Of a DNA stretch of 64,000 nt, positions 30,865 to 38,908 are shown in pieces. The stretch is taken from positions 1 through 64,000 of the forward strand of contig NZ_VTFV01000004.1 of assembly GCF_009192745.1 (NCBI RefSeq), written 5' to 3'. The notes below the pieces were generated by a model. That model did no database searches. It had not been told where the DNA came from and worked only from the letters and a program-made list of their open reading frames with translations. Position 1 is the stretch's first letter. Every line of letters begins with the position of its first letter. This DNA comes from Arthrobacter citreus. GTDB lineage: Bacteria; Actinomycetota; Actinomycetes; Actinomycetales; Micrococcaceae. The position numbers were made by a program, and so were the translations under genes.

Positions 30865-31100
30865 GTTGCAGCTCCTGTTTGACTCAAAACGGCTACCGCC
30901 TGCAACTGAAGAAGGCCCCCAATTGCACGCGCAATCGGAGGCCTCGAGGATCGGCCGGCGCTGTTTGACAGCGCGCTTCCGGGAATCATCCGAAGATGCC
31001 GCCCTGGAAGGGCCGACCAGAACCCGGCAACTCTGATCCGGCGGTGAGGCTGGATTAATCAGGCTGACGCGGGTGGGAGAGTCTCCGCTTGCATACCGGT
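30865..31100 (-). promoter_or_regulatory. Structured infC leader
   Basis: The minus-strand region before infC holds strong hairpins: 30911-30945 (15-16-base arms around ACGC, AGGCC at the base) and 30958-30974 (GCGCTGT/ACAGCGC with a 3-base loop). The first is followed by TTCTTC and could be an attenuator. The 330-base gap 30865-31194 has no gene. A promoter further up towards 31150-31190 is likely but not pinned down. Confidence 0.5.
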
Positions 31101-31194
31101 CCCGTTACCTGCAACAGCAGCCCACTGATTTTCATCATGTCGGTGAGCTGCTGCAAATAACGTCTACCGGTCGGTCTGTGACAAGCTTACCAGT

Positions 31195-31620
31195 ATGAGT
31201 ACCCCACAGAGCAATCCGGCTGGCGATTCTGCCCGCCATTCCTTCCCCGGAACCTCCGAAGAAGAAACCCACACCCATTCCGAGAGCCCCGTTTCGGCAC
31301 AGGTCCGCGACATCGCCGAAGTTCCGGCGGTTGAAGTTATCACCACCGCGGCAGTTCACCTGATGAGCGCCGCCGCCGTGAAGTGCGGACTTGCCGAAGG
31401 CGCGGATGCAGAAGACCTCAAGGACCTGGACGAGGCCCGCAAGCTGATCACCGCGCTGGCCGGCTTCGTCACCGCTGCTGCCCCGGAGATCGGCAGCCAG
31501 CACGCCGGTCCGTTGCGTGACGGACTGCGTTCCCTCCAGCTGGCCTTCCGCGAAGCATCCTCAGTTCCTGATGCCCCCGGACAGGGCCCCGGCGAGAAGT
31601 TCACCGGCCCCGTCAACTAG
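31195..31620 (+). CDS. DUF1844 protein
   Basis: A 141-residue acidic protein. After a disordered 35-residue start, VRDIAEVPAVEVITTAAVHLMSAAAVKCGL and DLDEARKLITALAGFV match DUF1844, an actinobacterial family commonly found divergent from infC, as here. Function unknown. Mostly helical, no membrane segment. It is followed at once by a strong bidirectional terminator. Confidence 0.82.
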   Translation: MSTPQSNPAGDSARHSFPGTSEEETHTHSESPVSAQVRDIAEVPAVEVITTAAVHLMSAAAVKCGLAEGADAEDLKDLDEARKLITALAGFVTAAAPEIGSQHAGPLRDGLRSLQLAFREASSVPDAPGQGPGEKFTGPVN

Positions 31621-31628
31621 GTTCCGCA

Positions 31629-31671
31629 CACAGCAAAGGCCCGAAGGATCTCCCTTCGGGCCTTTGCTGTG
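31629..31671. terminator. Bidirectional terminator between convergent genes
   Basis: CACAGCAAAGGCCCGAAGG (31629-31647) pairs perfectly with CCTTCGGGCCTTTGCTGTG (31653-31671) around a 5-base loop. It serves the DUF1844 gene and the convergent MFS gene whose stop is at 31673. Confidence 0.9.
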
Positions 31672-31672
31672 C

Positions 31673-32980
31673 CTAGACCAAGGTGCGCCGGGCATTCACC
31701 ACGGCGCGGGCGCCCAGGGTAATCAGCACCATAAGCGCGGCGGCCGTGCCCGCGAAGGCGAAGCCCGCCCAGGGTCCGACGACGTCGATCGCCATTCCGG
31801 CCAGTGGTGCACCGATCGCGGTGCCTGTGGTCAGCGCGGAACCGTACCAGCCCATGGCTTCTCCCCTGCGCTCTTCGGGCACTAGGTCAGCAACCCTTTC
31901 GGACGCGGCTGAAAGGACGGGTGCGCACAGCAGGCCGCCGGGAATTGAGAGCAGTGCCAGGGACAGTGTGTCGGTTGCCAGGGACATCGGCAGGGTGAGC
32001 ACTGCCATGGCCAGCAGCAGCAGCATGGGCGAAATCCGCCGCTTCATGGCACCGTAAATCAGGCCGCCCACCAGCGAGGCGAAGCACCAGGCAGCGAAGA
32101 CGATGCCCAGCTGGCCCGGGTTGCCGGAGGCTTCCACCAGGGCCACAATGCCGACGTCGCTGCTGGCCAGCAGCAGGCCCGCACCGGCCGCCACCACGAA
32201 CACCACTGCAACGCTGAGCGTCAGCCAGGAGAAGCCGGCCCCCGCCCGGGCAAGCAGCCCCCCGCGCTGGCCGTCTGCTTCCGCTGCGGCTGCGGCCGCT
32301 TCGGTAAGTTCGGCGGCAGGTTCGCCCAGGTGGGCCGGCGCCGAGGAAACCACCGCGGCTGTGGCCGCTTCGACGTCGTGCTCTGTGGCCTCAACCGATT
32401 CAGACCTGGTGGGCGGATTGAACCACATAAGGAAAAGACCGGCGCCGGCAGTGCAGATACCCACCAGGGTCAGCCCGACGGCGGTGGAGACGGAAGTGGC
32501 GAGGACGGCACCCACTGCAGGTCCGCCCATAAAGACAACCTCGGTGCCGATCGAGTCGAGGGTGAAAGCGGTCCGCCGCTTGTCCCCCTTGGCCAGGACA
32601 CCGAGGGACTGGCGCACAACGCTGAAGACGGGCAGCGTGAACAGCCCGCCGATCAGGGCCAGCACCAGCAGCCATTCGTAGCTCACGTGGGGTGCCACGG
32701 ACCAGATCACCGCTTCGGAGATCACCGAGGGGATCAGCGCCTTGCGCAGCCCCACGTTATCCACCCGGCGGCCCCGCCACGGGGCGCCGACGGCGATGCC
32801 GATGGTCACCAGGGCGGCAACGACTCCGGCCGCGGCGTACCCCTTGTCCAGGGTGAGCACCACATGGAGGGTCAGGAGCACGCCTGCGGCAGCATGGGGG
32901 AAACGGGCCAGCATGCCCACCAGGAGCACACGCCGGACCGGGACGATGGAAAGCAGGTCCCGGTAGACACTAAAGTTCAC
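31673..32980 (-). CDS. MFS transporter
   Basis: A 435-residue major facilitator protein with about 12 helices. There is a long cytoplasmic mid-loop at about 185-240 rich in Ala/Glu. The motif-A-like GAPWRGRRVDNVG is in the loop after helix 2, and VPEERRGEAMGWYGSALTTGTAIGAPLAG is in the second half. Substrate unknown. Starts at GTG. It lies 29 bases downstream of the SseB-like gene on the same strand. Confidence 0.84.
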   Translation of the reverse strand: MNFSVYRDLLSIVPVRRVLLVGMLARFPHAAAGVLLTLHVVLTLDKGYAAAGVVAALVTIGIAVGAPWRGRRVDNVGLRKALIPSVISEAVIWSVAPHVSYEWLLVLALIGGLFTLPVFSVVRQSLGVLAKGDKRRTAFTLDSIGTEVVFMGGPAVGAVLATSVSTAVGLTLVGICTAGAGLFLMWFNPPTRSESVEATEHDVEAATAAVVSSAPAHLGEPAAELTEAAAAAAEADGQRGGLLARAGAGFSWLTLSVAVVFVVAAGAGLLLASSDVGIVALVEASGNPGQLGIVFAAWCFASLVGGLIYGAMKRRISPMLLLLAMAVLTLPMSLATDTLSLALLSIPGGLLCAPVLSAASERVADLVPEERRGEAMGWYGSALTTGTAIGAPLAGMAIDVVGPWAGFAFAGTAAALMVLITLGARAVVNARRTLV

Positions 32981-33009
32981 TGCACTTCTCTTCTGGCCGC
33001 TCGGGCCGG

Positions 33010-33858
33010 TCAGCGCGTGATTTTCAGTTCCAGGGAATCAACACGCTCAACGAATTCAGGATGGCCGGCAAGGCGCTGCTGCAGCGCTGCTGCGAGGGAC
33101 TGGACGCCCGCCGCGTCAAGTCCTGGTGCCAGCTGGAGGATTACCCTCAGTTCCGGCCCGGCGCCCCCGCCGGAAACCAGCGTACCTCCTGCCGTCCGGG
33201 AGGCTACGCCACCGCCTGCGGTGAGGCGCACCTGGCGTACCGCCGATTCCTGGCCGGCGGCTTCGGCAACGATCCCAGCCAGCCCGCTGTCCTCATAGGA
33301 AGGCACCCATTCGCGCTGCTGGGCCAGTGCCCACATAGCCGGACGGCGTACCACGAACGTCACATCGCTTCCAGGGTCGATGACCAGCAGCTGGGCCTCT
33401 TCAGACACTGCGGACAGCGCCGCCCGCGGAGCATAGACGGCCACCGGACGGGCCTGGGGATGCCAGCGCGAAAGAGCGTCGACCGAGGAGAAGACAGGAA
33501 GCGCCTTGCGCCCGTCGGGCGCGGTGAGCGTCACCAGGGCAAGGTCGGCTTCCTTGTCCGCGGTCAGTCCGTGTTCCGAGGAGGCTTCCTCCCCGAGCGT
33601 TGCGACGATCGCCACGTAGACCCGCGCCGTGGCCAGCGATTCAACCACGCCGGCCTCGGTCCCGGTCCCGGCCACGAGGGCCTGGACAGCAGCCGTATAT
33701 CCGGCGTCAGGCTGGCCGTCGTCCTTGTCGAACTGGTGCAGCGGATTGCCTTCACCCTCGAGGCTGCGCCCGGCCCAGGGAACACCGGCGGAATCCGCCG
33801 GTCCCCCGGCCGCAGCGAGGGCCGCGGCAATGTGTCCGGGCAGTTCGCGCTTGGCCAC
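33010..33858 (-). CDS. SseB-family protein
   Basis: A 282-residue soluble protein. The core at about 78-170 (ADLALVTLTAPDGRKALPVFSSVDALSRWHP, VYAPRAALSAV, LLVIDPGSDVTFVVRR) matches the SseB N-terminal domain family. Its role in actinobacteria is unknown. It starts at GTG five bases after the priA stop region and may be cotranscribed with the histidine genes by position only. Confidence 0.78.
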   Translation of the reverse strand: MAKRELPGHIAAALAAAGGPADSAGVPWAGRSLEGEGNPLHQFDKDDGQPDAGYTAAVQALVAGTGTEAGVVESLATARVYVAIVATLGEEASSEHGLTADKEADLALVTLTAPDGRKALPVFSSVDALSRWHPQARPVAVYAPRAALSAVSEEAQLLVIDPGSDVTFVVRRPAMWALAQQREWVPSYEDSGLAGIVAEAAGQESAVRQVRLTAGGGVASRTAGGTLVSGGGAGPELRVILQLAPGLDAAGVQSLAAALQQRLAGHPEFVERVDSLELKITR

Positions 33859-33863
33859 GGGTG

Positions 33864-34613
33864 CTAGCGCTCCGGGTGGCCGGCGACGTCGAAAGCCTGC
33901 GGCAGCGTGAACGCACCGGCGTACAGTGCCTTGCCCACGATGGTGCCTTCCAGTCCCAGGGGAACCAGTTTACGCAGGGCGGCCAGGTCATCCAGGCTGG
34001 AGATGCCGCCGGAGGCGACTACCGGACGGTCGGTGCGTGCCAGCACGTCGCGCAGCAGGTCAACGTTCGGGCCGCGGAGGGTTCCGTCCTTGGTCACGTC
34101 GGTGACGACGTAGCGCGGGCAGCCGGCGTCTTCGAGGCGGGCGAGGACCTCCCAGAGGTCCCCTCCTTCCTTGGTCCAGCCGCGGGCAGCCAGCGTGGTG
34201 CCGCGGACATCCAGCCCGACGGCGATCGCGTCGCCGTAGCGGGCGATCGCACTGGCGGTCCATTCCGGGTTTTCCAGGGCGGCAGTGCCCAGGTTCACCC
34301 GGCGGGCACCAAGCTCCAGCGCCTTTTCCAGCGAGGCGTCATCGCGGATGCCGCCGGAGAGCTCCACCTTGATGGAAAGCTCTTCCACCACGCGCTTGAG
34401 CAGCGGCAGGTTGCTGCCCCGGCCGAAAGCTGCGTCCAGGTCCACCAGGTGCACCCACTCGGCGCCGTCGTTCTGCCAGGCCATGGCAGCCTCAAGCGGG
34501 TCGCCGTAGCTGGTCTCCGAACCTGCTTCGCCCTGGACCAGGCGGACGGCCTGGCCGTCAGCGACGTCCACGGCAGGGAGCAGTTCAAGAATGGGTGTTT
34601 CGGTGAGGGACAT
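33864..34613 (-). CDS. priA: Phosphoribosyl isomerase A (HisA/PriA)
   Basis: A (beta-alpha)8 barrel isomerase that converts ProFAR to PRFAR in histidine synthesis. In many actinobacteria the same enzyme also does the TrpF step of tryptophan synthesis. The catalytic acid/base aspartates lie in [18 protein letters not shown] (near 15) and [14 protein letters not shown] (near 170). At 249 residues it is PriA-sized. Dual function is inferred from lineage; no trpF is in the window. Confidence 0.93.
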   Translation of the reverse strand: MSLTETPILELLPAVDVADGQAVRLVQGEAGSETSYGDPLEAAMAWQNDGAEWVHLVDLDAAFGRGSNLPLLKRVVEELSIKVELSGGIRDDASLEKALELGARRVNLGTAALENPEWTASAIARYGDAIAVGLDVRGTTLAARGWTKEGGDLWEVLARLEDAGCPRYVVTDVTKDGTLRGPNVDLLRDVLARTDRPVVASGGISSLDDLAALRKLVPLGLEGTIVGKALYAGAFTLPQAFDVAGHPER

Positions 34614-34640
34614 GGTCCTGCTTTCAGTGATGGTGCCGGC

Positions 34641-34796
34641 TCAGAGGCCGAGAGTAAGGACGTAGGCGCCGAGCAGGGACATTCCCGCCAGGACCCAGAA
34701 ACTGATCGAGACAAAGCGCGGCATTCCCTGCCGCCGGAAGGAAATGGCTCCGCCGATCAGCAGGCCGGCAAGACCCATAAGGACAACACTCCACAT
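34641..34796 (-). CDS. Small two-helix membrane protein in the his operon
   Basis: A 51-residue protein. Two hydrophobic segments (VVLMGLAGLLIGGAISF, about 4-20, and VSISFWVLAGMSLLGAYVL, about 29-47) are joined by a basic loop RRQGMPR, so an inside loop and a hairpin topology are likely. The ATG (34794-34796) lies three bases after the hisH stop, implying translational coupling. No name or function is known to me. Its hydrophobic coding pattern and placement between hisH and priA support it as real. Confidence 0.75.
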   Translation of the reverse strand: MWSVVLMGLAGLLIGGAISFRRQGMPRFVSISFWVLAGMSLLGAYVLTLGL

Positions 34797-34799
34797 AGC

Positions 34800-35435
34800 T
34801 CAGCCCAGGCCCTTCAGCCAGTTTTCAAGCAGGGCTGCTCCGGCGTCCCCGGACTTCTCCGGATGGAACTGGGTGGCGCTGAGCGGACCGTTTTCCACTG
34901 CGGCAACGAACGGGCCGCCGTGGTTGGCCCAGGTCACCAGGGGCGGGCGCATGGCAGGCTGCGTGACGTCGAAGTCCCACTTCTGCACGCCGTAGCTGTG
35001 CACGAAGTAGAACCGTTCGTCTTCAATGCCTGCGAAGAGGCGGGACCCGGCGGGGGCTTCAACGGTGTTCCAGCCCATGTGCGGAACGACGTCCGCTGCC
35101 AGCCGCTCCACCACGCCGGGCCATTCGCCCATGCCCTGGGTACGGACGCCGTGCTCCACGCCTTCCTCGAAGAGGACCTGCAGGCCCACGCAGATGCCCA
35201 GCACTGGACGGCCGCCGGCCACGCGGCGTCCGATCATCCGTAGGGCGTCAACGTCCTTGAGCCCCTGCATCACTGCGGCGAAGGCACCAACACCGGGAAC
35301 TACCAGGCCGTCCGCGTCCAGGACGTCCGAGGACTTGGAGCTCAGGGTGACGTTGGCGCCCACCCGTTCCAGCGCACGCACGGCTGAGTGGATATTGCCG
35401 GAACCGTAGTCCAGGACGGTGACATTCCGGCTCAC
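34800..35435 (-). CDS. hisH: Imidazole glycerol phosphate synthase, glutaminase subunit
   Basis: Class I glutamine amidotransferase that supplies ammonia to HisF. The nucleophile cysteine is in [16 protein letters not shown] near residue 80; the His/Glu pair is in [13 protein letters not shown] near the C-terminus. At 211 residues it has family length. Start is GTG, overlapping the hisB stop as GTGA. HisF is not in the window. Confidence 0.95.
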   Translation of the reverse strand: MSRNVTVLDYGSGNIHSAVRALERVGANVTLSSKSSDVLDADGLVVPGVGAFAAVMQGLKDVDALRMIGRRVAGGRPVLGICVGLQVLFEEGVEHGVRTQGMGEWPGVVERLAADVVPHMGWNTVEAPAGSRLFAGIEDERFYFVHSYGVQKWDFDVTQPAMRPPLVTWANHGGPFVAAVENGPLSATQFHPEKSGDAGAALLENWLKGLG

Positions 35436-36049
35436 AGGGCGCCCTTCGTGGAAGGAATGCCCTCTACGCGGGGATCCGGTTCCACGGCGGCACGCAGAGC
35501 GCGCGCGAAGGCCTTGAACTGCGCTTCCACGATGTGGTGCGGGTCCCTGCCGCCGAGCACGTTCATGTGCAGGCAGATCTGTGCGTGCAGGGTGATGGCT
35601 TCGAAGACGTGGCGGGTCAGCGACCCGGTGAAGTGTCCGCCGATCAGGTGGTACTCCTGCCCGGCAGGCTCGCCGGAGTGGACCAGGTAAGGGCGGCCGG
35701 AGATGTCCACGACCGCGTTGGCCAGGGCTTCATCCAGCGGAACGGTAGCTTCCCCGAAACGGCGGATACCTGCCTTGGAGCCCAAGGCAGTCTTCAGGGC
35801 TTCACCAATGCTGATGGCAACGTCCTCCACGGTGTGGTGGACGTCGATGTGGGTGTCTCCCGTGGCCTTGACTGTGAGGTCGATCAGCGAGTGCTTCGCC
35901 AGGGCGGTGAGCATGTGGTCGTAGAACGGCACGGAGGTGCTGATATCCGAGCGCCCGGTGCCGTCCAGATCCAGCTCCACGAGGACGGATGATTCGCTGG
36001 TGGTCCGCTCGAGGCGGGCCGTACGGCCGGTGGTGGTCTCCACGGTCAT
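35432..36049 (-). CDS. hisB: Imidazoleglycerol-phosphate dehydratase
   Basis: Manganese-dependent dehydratase of histidine synthesis. It has the metal-binding signature [20 protein letters not shown] (about 65-84) and the mirrored [11 protein letters not shown] tail with [15 protein letters not shown]. At 205 residues it is monofunctional (no phosphatase domain), as usual in actinobacteria. Cotranscribed with hisH. Confidence 0.96.
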   Translation of the reverse strand: MTVETTTGRTARLERTTSESSVLVELDLDGTGRSDISTSVPFYDHMLTALAKHSLIDLTVKATGDTHIDVHHTVEDVAISIGEALKTALGSKAGIRRFGEATVPLDEALANAVVDISGRPYLVHSGEPAGQEYHLIGGHFTGSLTRHVFEAITLHAQICLHMNVLGGRDPHHIVEAQFKAFARALRAAVEPDPRVEGIPSTKGAL

Positions 36050-36135
36050 AAAAGGTTCCTTAGGAAGAAGGGGACTCTGGTTACCAGTCTAGTGTTTGCG
36101 CACCGCAGGCGGCGCGCGGGTTTGCGGCAGATGCG

Positions 36136-37236
36136 CTAAGCCGAGAGCAGCTCGCGCAGCCGGGTGAGGAAGGCGGTGGTTTCAGCCTCCGTGCCTGCCG
36201 TTACGCGCAGATGCCCCGGAATTCCGACGTCGCGGATCAGCACGCCGGCATCCAGGAGACCCTGCCAGGTTTTCCGCGGGTTTTCGAGTCCGCCAAAGAG
36301 CACGAAGTTGGCATCCGACTCGGCTGGCTGCAGGCCCATTTCGGTCAGCTCGGACACGATCCGGTCGCGCTGGCCCTTGATGTCCTCCACGTTGGCCAGC
36401 AGCGCATCCGCGTGGGCCAGGGCAGCATTGGCAGTAGCCTGCGTGACGGCTGAGAGATGGTACGGCAGACGGACCAGGCGCAGGGCGTCTGCGACCTCCG
36501 GTGCCGCGGCCATGTACCCAAGCCGGGCACCGGCCAGGGCGAAGGCCTTGCTCATGGTCCGGGAGACGATCAGCCGTTCACGGCCGGGCAGCAGGGACAG
36601 GGCACTCGGAGTGCCCGCGTGGGAGAACTCGGCGTAGGCCTCATCCACAATCACGATGGCGTTGCTGGCAGCGCCTGCCTCGTAGACGGCTTCCACAACG
36701 TCCAGCCCCAGGGCCGTGCCCGTGGGGTTGTTGGGGGTGCACAGGAAAACGATGTTCGGTTTCGCATCCCGCACCTGTTCGGCAGCCGATGCGGCGCTGA
36801 GCGTAAAGTCCGCGGCGCGGGTGCCGGTGATGTATTCGGTGCCGGTTCCGCTCGAGAGCAGCGGGTACATGGAGTACGTGGGAGGAAAACTCATGGCGGT
36901 CCTGCCCGGACCGCCGAAGGCCTGCAGGATGTGCTGCAGAACCTCGTTGGAGCCGTTTCCGGCCCAGATGTTTTCGGGTGACAGTCCGTGTCCAAGGTAG
37001 GAGGCCAGGCGTTCACGCAGTTCGGTGAATTCCCGGTCCGGGTAGCGGTTCAGGCCGGTAACGGCCTGGCGCACCGACTCCGCAATGGCGTCCGCGACTT
37101 CCTGCGGCAGTCCGTGGGTGTTCTCGTTGACGTTCAGCAGGATGGGCACTTCCAGCTGCGGAGCTCCGTACGGGGTCTGGCCCCTCAGGTCGTCTCGCAG
37201 GGGAAGGCGGTTGAGTTTTTCCAGCTGTTCGTTCAC
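36136..37236 (-). CDS. hisC: Histidinol-phosphate aminotransferase
   Basis: PLP-dependent class I/II aminotransferase acting on imidazole acetol phosphate. The PLP lysine is in SRTMSKAFALAGARLGYMAA near 230; VDEAYAEFSH holds the PLP-pairing aspartate, and NVNENTHGLP is the N-terminal substrate segment. At 366 residues it has family length. It lies 86 bases upstream of hisB, with the start at GTG. Confidence 0.95.
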   Translation of the reverse strand: MNEQLEKLNRLPLRDDLRGQTPYGAPQLEVPILLNVNENTHGLPQEVADAIAESVRQAVTGLNRYPDREFTELRERLASYLGHGLSPENIWAGNGSNEVLQHILQAFGGPGRTAMSFPPTYSMYPLLSSGTGTEYITGTRAADFTLSAASAAEQVRDAKPNIVFLCTPNNPTGTALGLDVVEAVYEAGAASNAIVIVDEAYAEFSHAGTPSALSLLPGRERLIVSRTMSKAFALAGARLGYMAAAPEVADALRLVRLPYHLSAVTQATANAALAHADALLANVEDIKGQRDRIVSELTEMGLQPAESDANFVLFGGLENPRKTWQGLLDAGVLIRDVGIPGHLRVTAGTEAETTAFLTRLRELLSA

Positions 37237-37317
37237 CTGTACAGCTTAAGGCGCTGCCCGCCGCGCCGCAGAATCCTGCGTAAAGGTGACGGGCAGCCCG
37301 GAGTTGCCGCACGCAGG

Positions 37318-37776
37318 CTAGCCGGCCACCGGGATATAGAGCTGGACGCCGGCAGGAACCACTGCATCGGAGAGATTATTCAACTCCATGATGTCTGCCA
37401 CGACGGCGCGCGGGTCGCGTTCGGGTGCGTATTCTCCGGCGAGGCTCCAGAGGCTGTCCCCGGCAGAGACACTGACCTGCTGGGTCCGGGTGACTTCGGC
37501 GCTGTCGCTGGATGCCAGGGCCGGGGCCGTGAAGAACCCGATGAAGGTCAGCAGCGCAGCTCCGCCGAGCATGACCGGAGCTCCGATGAGCAGGAACCGT
37601 CCGCGGCGGGTGAGCTTAAGCGGACCCTTCGGCACGGGACGGTTTTCCCGGTTGGAACGGGCGGCCGCCGGGTTGGCGCCGGAACGCGCGCCGGAACGCG
37701 CGCCGGGGCGGGAGGAGGCTGGAATGAAACGGATGGAGCCCATTGAACTGGGGGCTGCCGCAAACTGAACGGACAT
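37318..37776 (-). CDS. LysM membrane protein divergent from lexA (probable SOS cell-division inhibitor)
   Basis: A 152-residue protein: a basic disordered N-terminus (about 1-55), one transmembrane helix (RGRFLLIGAPVMLGGAALLTFIG, about 58-80) and a LysM domain at about 98-150 (VSAGDSLWSLAGEYA, MELNNLSDAVVPAGVQLYIP). This matches the place and layout of Rv2719c of M. tuberculosis, and the function of DivS and YneA, which halt division during SOS. ATG at 37776 follows GGAAAGG by 6 bases; the longer GTG frame to 37815 is not needed. A LexA box lies upstream. Confidence 0.82.
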   Translation of the reverse strand: MSVQFAAAPSSMGSIRFIPASSRPGARSGARSGANPAAARSNRENRPVPKGPLKLTRRGRFLLIGAPVMLGGAALLTFIGFFTAPALASSDSAEVTRTQQVSVSAGDSLWSLAGEYAPERDPRAVVADIMELNNLSDAVVPAGVQLYIPVAG

Positions 37777-37859
37777 GGCAAACCTTTCCGGTCCGAAGCC
37801 TTTCCTCACCGGCACACACCCGGCTTCGAAACTGGATTCGAACTGTTGGCATCTTCGAA

Positions 37860-37875
37860 TCGAACATGTATTCGA
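37860..37875. promoter_or_regulatory. LexA box, LysM-proximal
   Basis: TCGAACATGTATTCGA has one mismatch from TCGAAC-N4-GTTCGA. It lies 84 bases upstream of the LysM gene start and 244 bases before lexA. Confidence 0.8.
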
Positions 37876-37927
37876 TTCCTGCTGTTTCCTTTTCTAGCAT
37901 CTATCTACGAACGCTGTCGAGACTCAC

Positions 37928-37968
37928 TCGAACAAATGTTTGAAAATGACCTCCGGCTCGCCTAGCGT
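37928..37968 (+). promoter_or_regulatory. lexA promoter with LexA box
   Basis: A -35 TTGAAA (37940-37945) and -10 TAGCGT (37963-37968) are 17 bases apart. The second LexA box, TCGAACAAATGTTTGA (37928-37943, one mismatch), overlaps the -35, which is the classical arrangement for lexA autorepression. The leader to the GTG start is about 145 bases. Confidence 0.78.
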
Positions 37969-38118
37969 GGTACCAGCGGAAACCTTCGAAAGCCGCCGGA
38001 TTTGGCCCTCTTGGTGAGCGGGCCACTGCCGGCACCAGCGTTCGGACTAAAGGAAAACACCCGCCACTGACATTGCCGCCACTTCCGGGTAGTCCGGAAC
38101 GCTTGAAGGGAAGCCGAA

Positions 38119-38859
38119 GTGCCCCGTAGGACAGACTCCGAAGGCCGCCCGGCTGCCGCTGCTGCGGCCGATTCCCCCCGCCCCCGGGCACTGACCCCGC
38201 GGCAGAAGAAGATCCTGGAGACCATCCAGGCCTCCGTCAGCGCCAACGGCTACCCGCCGTCCATGCGCGAAATCGGAGACACGGTGGGACTGGCCAGCCT
38301 GTCCAGCGTCACGCACCAGCTGAGCCAGCTGGAGAAGATGGGTTACATCCGGCGCGATCCCAAACGGCCCCGCGCCATGGAGATCCTGGTGCCGCTGCTG
38401 ATGCACAAGGAGCCCTCCGACTCTGGACCGGCTACTTCGGAGACCGGCACGGCGGCCTCCGTCACCGAGCTGACCACTGCGGTGGACACGGCGATGGTTC
38501 CGCTGGTGGGACGGATTGCGGCCGGCGGGCCGATCCTGGCTGAGCAGGTAGTGGAGGAAATGGTGCCGCTCCCCCGCCAGCTGGTGGGCCACGGTGAACT
38601 CTTTATGCTCCGGGTATCCGGGGATTCAATGGTCGACGCCGCCATCTGCGACGGGGACTGGGTGGTGGTCCGGCGGCAGCAGACGGCAGAAAACGGGGAC
38701 ATCGTAGCCGCCCTGCTGGATGATGAGGCCACGGTCAAGACTTTCCGGCAGCGCAACGGACACACCTGGCTGCTGCCGCAGAATACCCGCTACGAGCCGA
38801 TCATGGGCGACCACGCGACCATCATGGGCAAAGTCGTCTCGGTGATGCGCTCCCTCTAG
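38119..38859 (+). CDS. lexA: SOS repressor LexA
   Basis: Represses DNA-damage genes and self-cleaves when RecA is active. The N-terminal winged helix ([39 protein letters not shown]) is at about 25-90. The cleavage site is Ala-Gly in RIAAGGP (residues 135/136), the nucleophile is Ser170 in SGDSMVDA, and the general base is Lys207 in EATVKTF. The 246-residue length includes an N-terminal Ala-rich tail usual in actinobacteria. Start is GTG with GAAGGGAAG upstream. It is divergent from the LysM gene. Confidence 0.97.
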   Translation: MPRRTDSEGRPAAAAAADSPRPRALTPRQKKILETIQASVSANGYPPSMREIGDTVGLASLSSVTHQLSQLEKMGYIRRDPKRPRAMEILVPLLMHKEPSDSGPATSETGTAASVTELTTAVDTAMVPLVGRIAAGGPILAEQVVEEMVPLPRQLVGHGELFMLRVSGDSMVDAAICDGDWVVVRRQQTAENGDIVAALLDDEATVKTFRQRNGHTWLLPQNTRYEPIMGDHATIMGKVVSVMRSL

Positions 38860-38908
38860 GGCGGCCTGTTTTCCCGCCGGCGCAAACGGGCTTTCCCGTT
38901 TTCCCGGC

